Assembly (NCBI RefSeq): GCF_028640845.1
Contig: NC_080539.1
Coordinates: 106,852,554-106,916,553, forward strand
Direction of reading: 5' to 3'
DNA from: Ahaetulla prasina
Lineage: Eukaryota > Chordata > Lepidosauria > Squamata > Colubridae
DNA: 64,000 bases
The notes under the pieces are model-generated. The model made no database searches, had not been told where the DNA came from, and saw nothing but the letters and a program-made list of their open reading frames with translations. The number at the start of each line of letters is the position of its first letter. Within the stretch, counting starts at the first letter, position 1. Both the position numbers and the translations under genes were made by a program. Positions 11,546 to 23,369 of this stretch are shown in pieces.

Positions 11546-14073
11546 TTGTATATGGATTATTTCCTTAATATCTTGTGTTAAATTTTGTTTCAGATCTCTA
11601 GCCTATCTCCTGTCTGTGATGAGCTCATGGGTCAGTGAAATCACATGAATTGAGAAAATGAATTGAATTAACCATGATGTATTTACTTAATCATATGTCA
11701 TGAACACAATCAATATTTCCCTAAAACCACCTGCCTTGATTTTTCTCAAGTGCAATCAATGCAAGGTTTAAAAAGCCTGTTTGGGCAGCTGTTGTAAGGG
11801 AGTCAAGGTATAAGCCCTCCCACATTTACAGATAACTAATCAATAAATATTACATAGCAACAGCAATCTTTTACTTACTAAAATTCCTGTCAACCACATA
11901 AACCGCACATAAAATGAAATTCCTGGGAGAACCAAGAACCTTAATCAAGAGACATCATATGGGAATATTCAGACCAATAAGGTAAAATTAGCAAGGAGAA
12001 TATAGAGAATTGTATGTGAAAGTCTATTGGGAGCATTCTGGATCAACGAAAACTTCTGGATGGTCTTCAAGGACAAATCCATGTTGAGTGTGTTTCAGTA
12101 GTGTAGACTGAGGTATGAGTGACCATGAGCAAGGCCACCTGATCTAAGGAATAGATACAACAATTTCCACAAGCACTTATACAAATGGTCCCCTGGCTAC
12201 AGATCTTTCAGCAGGAGCTGTGAATCTGAGTCTCCCCCCCACCAGATTGTATATCTGTTCTGAACGAGGCAGTGCCACCCTGTCCAGAACTAAAGATGGA
12301 AACACTCCAGTTTCTAAATCCAAGATTCTGTTAATGTAACCTTACTATAAAGTAGATTTAGACCAAGTAAACTGCCTGGTTTACCTGGCACCAATCTTGC
12401 AAGTCTGAAAGTACAAATATCTTTCTGGGGGCTATGCCTTCTCTTACCTCACCATTCATTAGCAGCCTCTCCCCACCTCTCTCCCATAATCATTCCCACA
12501 TACCAATATAACCTACTCTCTTTTTCAAGGGGACATTTGCCACTGCAGGCCCATCCCTGGAGGTCCTAACCAACCAAAAGAAAGCAAGTAACAGAAACCT
12601 TGTCTGGAAGTTCTTGAATTAAGGACTTCTGAAGGATGTAATTTGGACAATTTTCAGATGAGCCTTTAATTACTTTAGCACATTATACTCTTGGTATTTG
12701 ACACGGTCATTTCTGTCTGCGAATTCAGCATTCGCTTGCAGCTTCTTTGGAGATAAAAGCCTAAAAAATTGTAACTCTCTAAATACTAAACATGTATAAA
12801 TATTTTCACCCGAAAAGAAGTACTAATTTCTTACTGCAATTTTCACATGTCCTTCTCTGTAAGCAACCTAATTTTCTTAGTGTTCTTTAAATAAAGATTT
12901 GCAATTAAAAATATTTTAGATTGCCACACGGGATCATCTATGGGGAGGAGCTGGGTTAAGAAAAGTGAAGAGAGAGATTTTGATTGCATGGTCATGTTCG
13001 ACATCTTAACTCTTTTGACAGTTCTCATGAACACCATTGACCTGAAGAGATCTCCTTTGGAGTTTACTTGGAAGTGTTATGTTATAATTTTAGTTCTCTA
13101 CACTTGTGTATGTATACAGGGAATTTTTCAATAAATAAAAACAGTATTAAAATAGTGAGAAGTTTTCACTACATTTAAAAGCACATAATTGCAGCAGAAT
13201 CTTATATTCTCTTTTTACAGTGAAAACTAGGAGCACCAAATTTAGAATGGCAATTGAACCATTCATAAGGATTTTTTTCAGCCATGAGTTATAAGCCAAT
13301 CCAGCTACACACTTGGGCCATCCATGGTGGAAATGGAGGTTTAAAAAGTTGATCGCATTTATTTAATTTATTTAAATAATTATACAACTCACTACTCAAA
13401 GGAAAAAAAAAACATCTAACACGACACATGAAAACAGAAAAAGACACAAAGCCTATAATTACAATTAATTCCACATTCCACCAATTTTATAAATATTTAA
13501 AAGAGAAAATTAAGCTTTCAATATTCACCAAGCCTGTCTAAGAACTTTTTCCCACAGGAAGAGATAATGTGACATTTTCTGATTGACAGAATACATTATT
13601 TTCTCAGAAATTGCCAGATCACACTTCTCTAAAATATACATCTATAAAATTCTTTATATCTGGAATTATAGTATTTTTTCATCTCCTATGAATTATTCCT
13701 TTTGCTAGTCCTAGAACATGAAAAGCCTAACTATGTTCAGAACCTGTTCAGTTCCAAGTAATAGCTATATAATTTAATGTAAACATGCATGTCTTTAAAA
13801 ACCAAAGCTTTCTTGATAATTTTGTCAATATATTGTGTAACGCTAATTGCAAAAAGACCATGTCCATAATATATGATTTAAAGTGCCCTTATATAAAGTG
13901 CCACCAACAAAAATAATCACTAGTTCATCCCTTGCAAAAAAAAAATTCTGGATGGTATCTGAAAAATAATCTTCTGTTGGCTTAATTTCAAATTTAAATT
14001 GCAGGACATAAACTTAGTCAAGATGTTTGCATGTGGAACTTTCATAACAAGAGGTGGATCTTTAATTCAAGAT
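11546..14073. other. Mostly unassigned interval with an LTR-like fragment
   Basis: Positions ~12270-12420 share the GTTAATGTAACCTTACTATAAAGT polyadenylation region with the LTR-like segment at 8959-9394. The rest is AT-rich with no defensible feature. Confidence 0.4.
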
Positions 14074-15053
14074 GGGTGGGGACGAATAGACTATGACTCA
14101 ACCCATCCAAGACGGAGTGGTTGTGGATACCAGTGTCCCGGCACAGTCAGCTAACCCCATTGCTGACTGTGGGGGGCGAATTGTTAGCCCCCTGGGAATC
14201 GGTGTGCAATTTAGGCGTTCTCCTGGACGCACGGCTGTCTTTAGAAGACCATCTGACAGCTGTCGCCAGGGGAGCTTTTCATCAGGTTCGCCTGATTCGC
14301 CAATTGCGCCCTTTCCTGGATCGGGACTCATTATGCACAGTCACTCATGCCCTCGTTACTTCCCGGCTGGATTACTCTAATGCTCTCTACATGGGGCTCC
14401 CCTTGAAGAGCACCCGGAGGCTCCAACTGGTACAGAATGCGGCCGTGCGGGGGATTGAGGGAGCACCTCGTAGCTCCCATGTAACACCTCTCCTGCGCAA
14501 GCTGCACTGGTTGCCGGTGGTCTTCCGGGTGCGCTTCAAGGTGCTGGTTATCACCTTTAAAGCGCTCCATGGCATGGGACCGGGATACTTACGGGACCGC
14601 CTGCTGCCACCAGTTACCTCCCATCGTCTGGTGTGTCCAGTCCGCTCTCACAGGGAGGGCCTCCTTAGGATGCCATCGGCCAACCAATGTCGGCTGGCGG
14701 CCCCCAGGGGAAGAGCGTTCTCTGTGGGGGCTCCGGCCTTGTGGAACGATCTGCCGGTGGGACTCCGTCTTCTCCCTGATCTTCGGACCGTTAAGCGTGA
14801 GCTCAAGACCTTCTTTTTTCACCAAGCGGGGCTGGCCTGATTGATTTTAATACTGTGGGTTTTTAGTGGGCTTTTAACAGGGGTTTTATTCTATTTTGTA
14901 ATTTCCTTACTTAATATTTTTAACATACAGCGATCGAATTAGATTTTTAAACTGGATATTGTATTTTAAATTTTTTTGGATTATTGGTGTTTTATTTGCT
15001 GAGTCTTCGGAGAAGGGCGGTATAAAAATTTGAAAAATAAATAAATAAATAAA
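14074..15053 (+). mobile_element. L2 LINE 3' portion with long open frame
   Basis: An uninterrupted 239-codon frame (14121-14840) covers the L2 ORF2 region downstream of the RT active site. Blocks include LGVLLDARLSLEDHL, ALVTSRLDYSNALYMGLPLK, LQLVQNAAVRGI, TPLLRKLHWLPV, VRFKVLVITFKALHGMGPGYL and FSVGAPALWNDLPVGLR. Upstream, 14085-14120 continues the same protein. The 3' UTR ends CTGAGTCTTCGGAGAAGGGC, then (AAAT)n. The RT palm and endonuclease are absent (5' truncation). The element is far more GC-rich than its surroundings, and the lack of stops suggests a fairly recent insertion. Host function is not suggested: the protein has no initiation context and is a fragment. Confidence 0.88.
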
Positions 15054-15361
15054 TTGTACCAACTTGACAATTAAAACACACACACCTTCTCCCTGCAGGC
15101 TTCTGGGTACTCAATATGAATATTCTAATGCTGCTGTTTCCAAACCAATATTCTCAAAATGCATTGCAGAACAATTTCCTCATTAATGACCAACAACATT
15201 GCTCCTACGAATGGCTCATAGGATGCTGGAATCCAAGGAACTCATCTAGACTGGGGGAAGGGGAGAGTTGGAACCTTGTTATCCTGAAGATGCTGCTATG
15301 TTCTGTATTTAAGCATTTTATACCACTGCAAATTTTAAAAAAATCAAAGCAGTTTACAATA

Positions 15362-15753
15362 CAGGTAGTTCTCGATTTATGACCACAACTGAGCCCAAAA
15401 TTTCTTTTGCTAAGTGAGACATTTGTTAAGGGAGCTTTGCCCTATTTTACAACCTTTCTTGCCACAGTTGTTAAGCGATTCACTGCAGTTGTTAGGTTAG
15501 TAACCCGGCTGTTAAGTAAATCTGGCTTCCCCATTGATTTTGCTTGTCAAAAGATAGGAAAAGTTGTTTGCATGACTCTGGGATACTGCAGCTGTCATAA
15601 ATATGAGTCAAGTTGCCAAGCATCTGAGTTTTGATCGTGTGACCGATGCTGCTATGGTCATAAGTGTGAAAAACGGTCATAAGTTGCTTTTTTCAGTGCC
15701 GTTATAACTTTGAACAGTCACTGAATGAATTATTGTAAGTTGAGGACTGCTTA
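15362..15753. mobile_element. Tigger-like (TcMar) non-autonomous element, copy A
   Basis: Left end CAGGTAGTTCTCGATTTATG; right end GTAAGTTGAGGACTGCTTA. TA TSDs lie at 15360-15361 and 15754-15755. The interior (GAGCCCAAAATTTCTTTTGC, GACATTTGTTAAGGGAGC, TTCTTGCCACAGTTGTTAAG) is shared with 17497-17885. There is no transposase. Length 392 bp. Confidence 0.8.
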
Positions 15754-15926
15754 TAATGGTAAAGAAATACTGGAAAATATCAAATAATACAAAAATAACT
15801 GATTCTATTAGACAAGGGTTTAGTGATGTAGAAGAATTTTCTTCATAAACCGAGCCAAACAAATTGTTAACACCATAACAGATAGTGGTCCTATAACTCT
15901 GTTAGTAAAGAGTTAGTACAGGGCTC

Positions 15927-16452
15927 TAAATTTCCATCATTACCCAAATTCTGCCATGCAATAATTCTCTTTTATCATGTTCGAGCTTGTGATTATATTT
16001 TGTAAAACCTCCACAGTTCATTAGCAAACACTGTGGAATGTTCCTAATGCTAAGATATTAATGGTTGGGTTAAATAATGCTTTGTGCTAAATTCTCTAGC
16101 AGGGGTTCACTTGTGCTTCTTTTGTTGAAAGAAACATTTAGTTGGCAACATGCACAATAGGAAACCTTTTTTTTAATTTTAGAAAAAAAAAAGAACAAAA
16201 TTTCCATCATTACCCAAATTCTGCCTGAGTCTTCGGAGAAGGGCGGGGTATAAATGTAAACAAAAAAAAAAAAAACACTGTGGAATGTTCCTAATGCTAA
16301 GATATTAATGGTTGGGTTAAATAATGCTTTGTGCTAAATTCTCTAGCAGGGGTTCACTTGTGCTTCTTTTGTTGAAAGAAACATTTAGTTGGCAACATGC
16401 ACAATAGGAAACCTTTTTTTTAATTTTAGAAAAAAAAAAAGAACAAAATTTC
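15927..16452. repeat. Rearranged tandem duplication (~270-bp unit)
   Basis: Unit 1 is 15927-16197; unit 2 begins at 16198. Both start AAATTTCCATCATTACCC and both contain the ~180-bp block from CACTGTGGAATGTTCC to AAAAGAACAAAATTTCC (16027-16205 and 16274-16452). In unit 2 the middle ~70 bp is replaced by an L2-type 3' tail (16226-16272). AAATTTCC lies at both the start and end of the unit, a plausible microhomology for the duplication. Confidence 0.85.
16226..16272 (+). mobile_element. Minimal L2/SINE 3' tail
   Basis: TGAGTCTTCGGAGAAGGGC, then GGGGTATAAATGTAAAC and an A-run. This is the terminal ~35 bp of the L2 at 14074-15053 and of the SINE at 45885-46072. Only the 3' end was inserted. Confidence 0.75.
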
Positions 16453-17494
16453 CCATCTCTGTAGAAAGCATCGCTTTTCTTCCTGTTTCCAATCAAGAGT
16501 TCAGTGAGACCCTGAATTGGTGACTGCAGAACATCCGTGGTAAATCAAAGAAAATATTAATTGTTTTCTACTGGCAGACAGGCTCATCTGGTAGATAATG
16601 AAATGGACAGCATGTCAAAATGTCAGGATGAATTGGGAGATTATTCTTGCTATGTTAGGCTCCAGTCTCCATCCAAATCCCTTGATAGGAAAGCTGGAAC
16701 AGTCTGCATCCATAAAAGGCCGCCAGATATTTCTTCATCAGTATGAATCCAGCGCTAATGGCTATTTCATTTTAATCAGCCCAGGTAGGTCTGAAGTGTT
16801 TGTCGCAACTATGCCTTGAAAAGTATTAAGAAGGCTACATTCAGTTCGCACCCCCCACAGTTTTCTCTTAAGGAAAGCTGCGAATACTTCATGAGGTGAG
16901 GGAATAATGAAATTAGATTCAGATCTACGAGGAAAGAAAATGCTAATTCAAGCTGTTCCCTCCTAAGTCTCTGTTCAAAGTAAACATAGCAATGGTGTTT
17001 AATCTCCCCGACGTAGAATTTCTGCCCTTCTCCAAATAAACAGACATCATTTCCAACAGGCATACAAAAAGCTCAGGGCTGCTTCTTAAATTTAAAGCAC
17101 AAACGCGGCTCCATAAAAGTATATTTTAAAAGCATTTTAGTGGCTATGTTATTTAAAGAACCACCAACTGAAGGTGCCACCACCTTCAAGCTGAGAGGCA
17201 AAATGCCCCAAAGTTATATGACTATCCAGAACAATTTAATTCTACAAGATGGATTTAAAAAAAAAACACCAGTTAATCTGTTTTAGTGCTTGTACTATAA
17301 ATTGGATTGGGGGAAAGCACATCTGCTACAAAATGGCATGAAATTTTACAGCTGTTTTTGCAGGGGTTATTATGTGTGTCAAAAAAGGGTTTAGTGATTC
17401 TGGGGCCTCAGACTGACAATCCTAATGTAAGGGCAAAAAAGGAGACTAAGAATAAAACTAATTATTCATTTAGATTCCAAAGCTAACCTTAGTG
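16453..17494. other. Unassigned interval
   Basis: No repeat family recognised and no convincing exon. Overlapping short frames at 16561-16819 show no familiar motif. Confidence 0.4.
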
Positions 17495-17496
17495 TA

Positions 17497-17885
17497 CAGA
17501 TAGTCCTTGACTTATGATCACAATTGAGCCCAAAATTTATGTTGCTAAGTGAGACAATTGTTGAGTGAGGTTTGCCCCTTTCTGTGACCTTTCTTGCCAC
17601 AGTTGCTAAGTGAATCACTACAGTTGTTAAGTTAGTAACAGGGTTGTTCAGTGAATCAGCCTTCTCCATTGACTTTGTTTGGCAAAAGAGCTCAAAAGAT
17701 GATCGGGACACTGCAACCATAATCATAAATATGAACCAATTGCAAAGCAGCCAAATTTTAATCATGTGACCCAGGGGATGATGCAACAGTCGTAAATGTG
17801 AAACATCATGATAAGTCGCTTTTTTCAGTCCGATTGCAACTTTGAACAGTCACTAAATAAACTGTTGTAAATTGAGGACTACCTA
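17497..17885. mobile_element. Tigger-like (TcMar) non-autonomous element, copy B
   Basis: Ends CAGATAGTCCTTGACTTATG and AATTGAGGACTACCTA, with TA TSDs at 17495-17496 and 17886-17887. It is the same family and nearly the same length (389 bp) as copy A 1.7 kb upstream, in the same orientation. Substitutions are scattered. Confidence 0.85.
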
Positions 17886-18169
17886 TAGTTTCCTCTGACA
17901 GCAGTTGTTAATTAAGCTTCAGTCTCTTTGTCAGCATGGCCCCTTCTATTCAAATATTCAAATTCAAACTTGGTGATATTTGACTATTCATTATATTTTT
18001 CAGCACAAACTAAAAATGCCAGTTCCTGTTATTTATTAGAAGACACAGGGGAGACCTGTAAGATTGTTGAAATGTGAGAGATAGATGTGCAAGATTTTTA
18101 TTTTACAAAACCTAGCAAACCAGCATGCAATTTTCTGGTTTTAGGAGACCTTACATCCTGTTAGAAATT

Positions 18170-18246
18170 GCCTGCCACTTCTGCAACCTGGTTCTGAACA
18201 GGCCACAGCCTGGTAGCGGCTCGTAGCCCAGGGGGTGGGGACCTCG
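18170..18246. mobile_element. hAT element right end (detached by inversion)
   Basis: CACAGCCTGGTAGCGGCTCG to GGGGGTGGGGACC looks like the right end of a Zaphod/Tip100-type hAT element (G-rich, ending GGGGACCACTG in relatives). It is followed at 18247-18254 by TCCTATTG. The matching left end lies at 18440-18534 in the opposite orientation. Confidence 0.6.
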
Positions 18247-18267
18247 TCCTATTGTATTAAGAGTGTT

Positions 18268-18432
18268 CATTTGTTTATTTTAATCCCGCTTTATTATTTT
18301 AACTCAAGGCAGTGAATATATGTAATATTCTTTCATCCTTCCATTTTCCCCACAAGAACCACCCTGTGGGTTGGGTTAAGAGAGAGTGACTGCCCCAAAG
18401 TCATCCAGCCAGGTTTCATGCCTACTTGTGCA
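18268..18432 (-). mobile_element. Sauria-type SINE, 5'-truncated
   Basis: The plus strand shows TTTTCCCCACAAGAACCACC, GGGTTGGGTTAAGAGAGAGTG and ACTGCCCCAAAGTCATCCAG, the reverse of the second SINE body type in the window (compare 35260-35490). It sits between the two hAT ends. Confidence 0.75.
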
Positions 18433-18439
18433 AATGGAG

Positions 18440-18534
18440 CTGTGTGCGCGCATTTTCCCACCAGCCACACGGAACCATTCCCTATGCCCCACCCCCACCC
18501 CCGTTCACAAAGCCGGAAAAGTTGGAGACCACTG
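18440..18534 (-). mobile_element. hAT element left end, inverted relative to its partner
   Basis: On the minus strand this begins CAGTGGTCTCCAACTTTTCC, a typical hAT left terminus, and is flanked at 18535-18542 by CAATAGGA. That 8-mer is the exact reverse complement of the 8-mer next to the right end at 18247-18254. Confidence 0.65.
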
Positions 18535-18820
18535 CAATAGGATACTAGGAAATTTTTGGACATTTCATTCCAAAAAGTTGATTTATGACAATAATGTGAC
18601 TATGCTGCTAGAGCATAGGTAAGAAAATTTGTCTGACCAATCTAATCTACCCTTCAGAGTTCCCCTTTCCTGGTCTGCACCAGTTTGGTTCTAGAAAAGT
18701 CTTTAGGCTTCTTGGATCTCCTGATTTGTTTTTTTTTTCTTCCTAGAGTCTCAAGACGCAACGGCTATACCAAGGAGAATCTTAGAATTAAAATTTAAAT
18801 TGGTACAGTCATTGAACTGC

Positions 18821-20340
18821 TGTGATGACCTGGGGTGAGGCATGGAAGAAACACAGTTGGAGAACAGTTCTAACTCCCCTTTATTGCTCTAACTTTCCCC
18901 CAAATGTCCCCATGTTTCCTGCAAGTCCTGGAACTAAAGTTCCCACATGCACCTCCAACAGTCTCTGGCTGCGTGTAGTCCAGCAAACAAAGTTAGCAAG
19001 GCAGAAGCAAGGCAAGAAGTCCAGCAAAGCAGACCAGCCAGGCAAGGCACACAATACAAAGCACAGTAAAATCCAGACGTTGGCAAGGCTCCAAGAAGTC
19101 AGCATTTTTGGGGTGTTTTTTTTTGTTTATTATTTATTTATTTATTTGTCAAACATGTATAAAATAACAGATAAAAGTATAAACATGAGTATGAATAGAG
19201 GAAATAGATATGAATAAATGGGGACAGTAGGACAGGGACGGTAGGCACGTTGGTGCACTTATGCACACCCCTTACAGACTTCTTAGGAATGGGGTGAGGT
19301 CAACAGTAGAAAGTCTAAGGTTAAAGTTATTGGGGTTTGAGGACGTAACCACAGAGTCAGGTAGTGCATTCCAGGCATTGATCACTCTGTTGCTGAAGTC
19401 ATATTTTCTGCAATCAAGTTTGGAGCGGTTTATCTTAAGTTTGTATCTATTGCTTGCTCGTGTATTATTGAGGTTGAAGCTGAAGTAGTCATTGACAGGT
19501 AGGAGTTGTAGAAGATGATTTTATGTACTATGCTTAAGTTATACTGAAGGTGGCGTAGTTCTAAGTTGTCTTAGCCTAAAATTTCAAGCCTGGTGGCATA
19601 AGGTATTTTGTTGGGAGCAGAGGAGTGGAGTACTCTTCTCGTGAAATACCTCTGGATTTGCTCAATTGTATTAATGTCCAATATTCAGTGCAGGTTCCAG
19701 GCAGACGAGCTGTATTTGAGAATTGGCCTAGCAAAAGTTTTGTATGCCCTGGTTTCCAGTACAATGTTACTGAAGAAGAAGCTTTGCAAGATTAGGTTAA
19801 CTACTCTTAATGCCCTTTTGGCAATGCTATTACAGCGAGCTCTGGCACTTAGATCATTTGAAATGAGTACTCTGAGGTCCTTGACAGAGTGAGGGTCGTC
19901 TACAAAGTCGTATCCACCCAGCTTGTATTTGGTATTTGTTCCTGACGAATGCCTCCCCTCCCCAATGATGTCTCTTTAGACCTCATTCCCCAGGTGAGCC
20001 TTGTGAAGAGGGACGGGGTGCTCTCCTCCCGAGTCGTCGAGTTGGCTTGTGCTGATCCCACCTCCTCTCCACTCACTGTTCTCAGGGATCCAGAGGGGGC
20101 AATCCTGGCTCATCACTGGAGCTCCATTACTCCTCTTCTCCACAGTCTGCCCTCTCTAGGTCATCCTGTGAGCCTTCCTTCTTGCTGGCAATCCTCCGCA
20201 GGCTCAAGGGACTAGGGGCTGCCTCGTCCTGCTTCTCTGGTCATTCCTCCAGAGCCAATGAGGCCGTGCTCTCTCCCTCCATCAGCCCTAGCTCCATCTC
20301 ATCCTCCTCCATGGACTCCGGCTTCAATGGGACCATGACA
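18821..20340 (-). mobile_element. Solo LTR (TGTCATG family) interrupted by a LINE
   Basis: On the minus strand the LTR starts TGTCATGGTCCCATTGAAGC (20340 downwards) and ends CCCCAGGTCATCACA (18821). The flanks are ACTGC (18816-18820) and ACCGC (20341-20345), a 5-bp TSD with one mismatch. A CR1-clade LINE at 19117-19942 splits it, leaving about 690 bp of LTR, the same length as the related solo LTR at 4680-5372. The LTR is GC-rich. No gag, pol or env sequence adjoins. Confidence 0.75.
19117..19942 (-). mobile_element. CR1-clade (L3-like) LINE 3' end inside an LTR
   Basis: The 3' end reads on the plus strand as TTATTTATTTATTTATTTGTC. The body matches the LINE at 48794-50316 block for block: GGGGTGAGGTCAACAGTAGAAA, CAGAGTCAGGTAGTGCATTC, CTGAGGTCCTTGACAGAG. 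It is 5'-truncated downstream of the RT palm and carries stops and frameshifts. Confidence 0.85.
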
Positions 20341-20345
20341 ACCGC

Positions 20346-20994
20346 ATTAATATGTGTTGTGTGAAACATAAGTGCTTACCTGACAGATACTATAGGAAAG
20401 CTGATTAAAATTGGATTTTTCCTTGCCAATGTGATCTTGATGCAAAATTGCTCCCCCAGTCAAAGCCATTTCTAGCATGTGCAGAATACAACAATATTTG
20501 AAAAATGGGGATCATATGTTTCCGTACTATCTCTGAAAGTGTGAGTTTCATTAGAAGTGGTAACTATACATATAAATTGCTCCTCCCACTAGTTGTCCAA
20601 ATATAAGACTTGGGTAATCTGTGGTTATTTACATTTCTCTAGGCTGGTCTGGAAACAGTGCAAATAAATCTACACATTGACAGCACACTGCCATGTAAAT
20701 CGGTTCTCTCTCTTAATAAATATTAAATTGAAATGCAAGCCATCTGGATTTACCTCAGGCTGCTGTGAATTCATACTAAAGCACAAAAAAAATGCACATC
20801 TCCACATGAGATGTTAAATCAGACATGGACAATCAAGAACACAGAATGATTTATTGTAAAACCACTCTCCATAGATGTATCATCTTTCACAATTATGTAT
20901 ACATCATAATGCATAAAAAATCCAATTATGCAATGTAGTTATAGGTGAAAAGATCCATTTTGTGGAACATTCTTGTGGAAACCTTTCAAACAAA
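20346..20994. other. Unassigned interval
   Basis: AT-rich; nothing recognised. Confidence 0.4.
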
Positions 20995-21520
20995 AACATA
21001 CGGTTCTGGGGGATTTCAACCTGCCATCTCCTTAGGCTCAAACAAAAACACTGCTTAAAAGTTCATGGCAACTATAGACCAGACCCAAATCATTTCTGGT
21101 CTGACATAAAAGAGAAGGCCATATATTAAACCTGTTTCTTTAAGCTTGGTGCAGTGCTAGTTGGGGGGATGTTACTATCAGTCTCTGCCATGGACAGATC
21201 ACTCCCTGCTGGCTTCTGAGTTCTCTGGTGTAATATGTCCCTGCAAGAAGCGGGCCTATTTGAATGCTCTATCTAGGCACTTGATGAACCTTGACAGGTT
21301 CCAGAGGGAGTTGTGCCTGAGGCTTTGGTACCAGGAGGTCCAAAAATCCCAAGCCAGATTGAGACTTTGCTTGTTCCACCCTCTGCAGGTTCACATGGCC
21401 TCAAGCCATTGGGACAGAACCTCCATGGCATTATTCAGGTGGATGGGTATCATCACTACACTGATGATACCCCATTCTAAACTGTCAATGACTTCCTCCA
21501 CTGAGAAGAGAAAGCACTTC
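20995..21520 (+). mobile_element. Degraded L2 LINE with internal deletion
   Basis: The endonuclease hallmark VLGDFNLPS is encoded at ~21003-21030, followed by L2-like text (ATGGCAACTATAGACCAGAC, CATGGACAGATCACTCCCTG). The RT active-site region HHYTDDTPF lies at ~21451-21477. Only ~430 bp separate the two, far less than in an intact L2, so most of the RT N-terminal part is deleted. The active-site box reads TDD rather than ADD. Confidence 0.65.
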
Positions 21521-23369
21521 CCCCTGAGGCAATCCACAATGCAGGATATCTTAACTGCCTTATTGCTAAAATGGTTAATAAAGTCCCTGATCTTTATCCA
21601 CCACACTTACTAAGAAAACAAAAATTATTTTAATTACAGATTCCAGAAATATCAAAAAACTATTCAAATATGATTGCAGGGAGTTGATTAACACAGTATT
21701 ATACACAAATACAAGTCTATAATGAAAAAGATCTGTTCAGTTTGACCACTTTCTCTCTAGATTCTACTTCTCCAGAGGTTTTACATTGTCTTTGTGTATC
21801 AGTTCAGATTGTATTTGAACAGGTCACCAAGAACTTTAACTGTATTTATGACATGCTTTATCAGAGTAAAATGAATATATGCATAAATGAATATAAAGGC
21901 AACGAGAAAGCAGCTACACGTTCCTGCATTACATTCAGCTTGCTCAAAATAGCATAATGATATACAAGAAATGTGTAGTCCTTGGAATGCATAACTTTAT
22001 TCCTATAACTAGCAAACATACACAATTTATTTTGGAATGATAAACAACAGGAGAATTTCATGGATAGTGTCAAGAGGGCAGAGATGACTGGATGAGGTGA
22101 AACCGTTTTCAATATTTATACCATACAATTCTCTTCCATACAATTACTTAGTAAATCATTTTTAAAACCCCAGAGAATATGCAGTAGCTGGCATATATAT
22201 TTTGCTACGCACACCATGACTATTTTCTGTACACTATTTTCTGTACACTATATATTTTTTCTAGGCAGCTAAATTAATGCTTTTTTGCCAATTTCCCTGC
22301 AAATAGAGGTCTTTGAAATGGAAGAGGGTTTTTCCCCCCACATATTCATGGATATCTATGCTTTTTTCTATATTTGAGGTGATTGGTATGAACGTTTTAA
22401 GCTAAAAACTGTTGCCATCGATGCCAGAGCAGTATCTGCTCTTGCGATTTCAAATATTTTGTGATGAAAGAAGTCTGTGACATATATTTAAATCACAATA
22501 TGAATCAGGCTGTGATAAAAAGATGTACTTCTAAAGGCCCATATAGTGCCCATAAACAGAGTAAGTTAGGATTCTTTTGCATTATAATTAGGAGCGTGAA
22601 ATATTTGAAATATTGAGGGCCCAGCTGATGTTCAGTGACTCTGGGATGCTGCCAGGGATATGGCTAAAACCTCTAAGCCCATTTCATCTTTTCTATGGCT
22701 AGCAGGACTACCAAACTACATGCTAAGAATGCACTTTACCACAACGCTAATATATTCTCTTCCAGAAGGCTGCCATATTTATATACTGATGATTCACTAG
22801 TACATTGCAAATGCAAATCATTTTCTGTGTATATTAATATATGTAAGGAGTCTATATTTGTATAAAGAATATAATTTTTGTCAATTTTTCATACATTGAT
22901 TCTATTCTGAAAATTTGGATTATTAATTTGAAAGGTGGCAGGATTTTCCCCTTGGTAATTTAAATATGTGGAATCAAAGCATAGGACCCAAAGCAAATAA
23001 TTCAGCTCCCTGCAGAGTTTATCCTATAAACAGTATGTACTGGAGGAGACCCAATCAAAAAGAGTCAGCCCAGCAAAGAAAGAGATGTATTGATATTTAT
23101 ACATTTAAAAAAAATGATACAGGTATACATATGCATAAGTAGTGATGTGCTGGTCTTTGAAAGTAATAAAGTTTTGGTTGATTGATTGAGAAGTAGTAGA
23201 TCTCGGGTTACTTCCTGCCCTTCTGCAGTCTGCTTATCTTCAGACAAATTAGGACAAATTCATAGGTTGCCATGGGGATGTTCTGATAAGAGTTGCAACA
23301 GGCATGAAATATGTTCATGTTATATTTGTCATGTTTATACTGTTGTCTCGCATTCTTAATATGTTTTCA
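21521..23369. other. Unassigned interval
   Basis: AT-rich; only a 2x15-bp duplication of ATTTTCTGTACACT near 22221-22250 stands out. Confidence 0.4.

Noticed and set aside
18822..20364. Several GC-rich frames of 60-131 codons
   Set aside because: They lie in a solo LTR and a nested LINE, mostly in the wrong strand or frame for either.
21161..21613. 150-codon plus frame
   Set aside because: It is out of frame with, and overlaps, the degraded L2 at 20995-21520; no independent protein signal.
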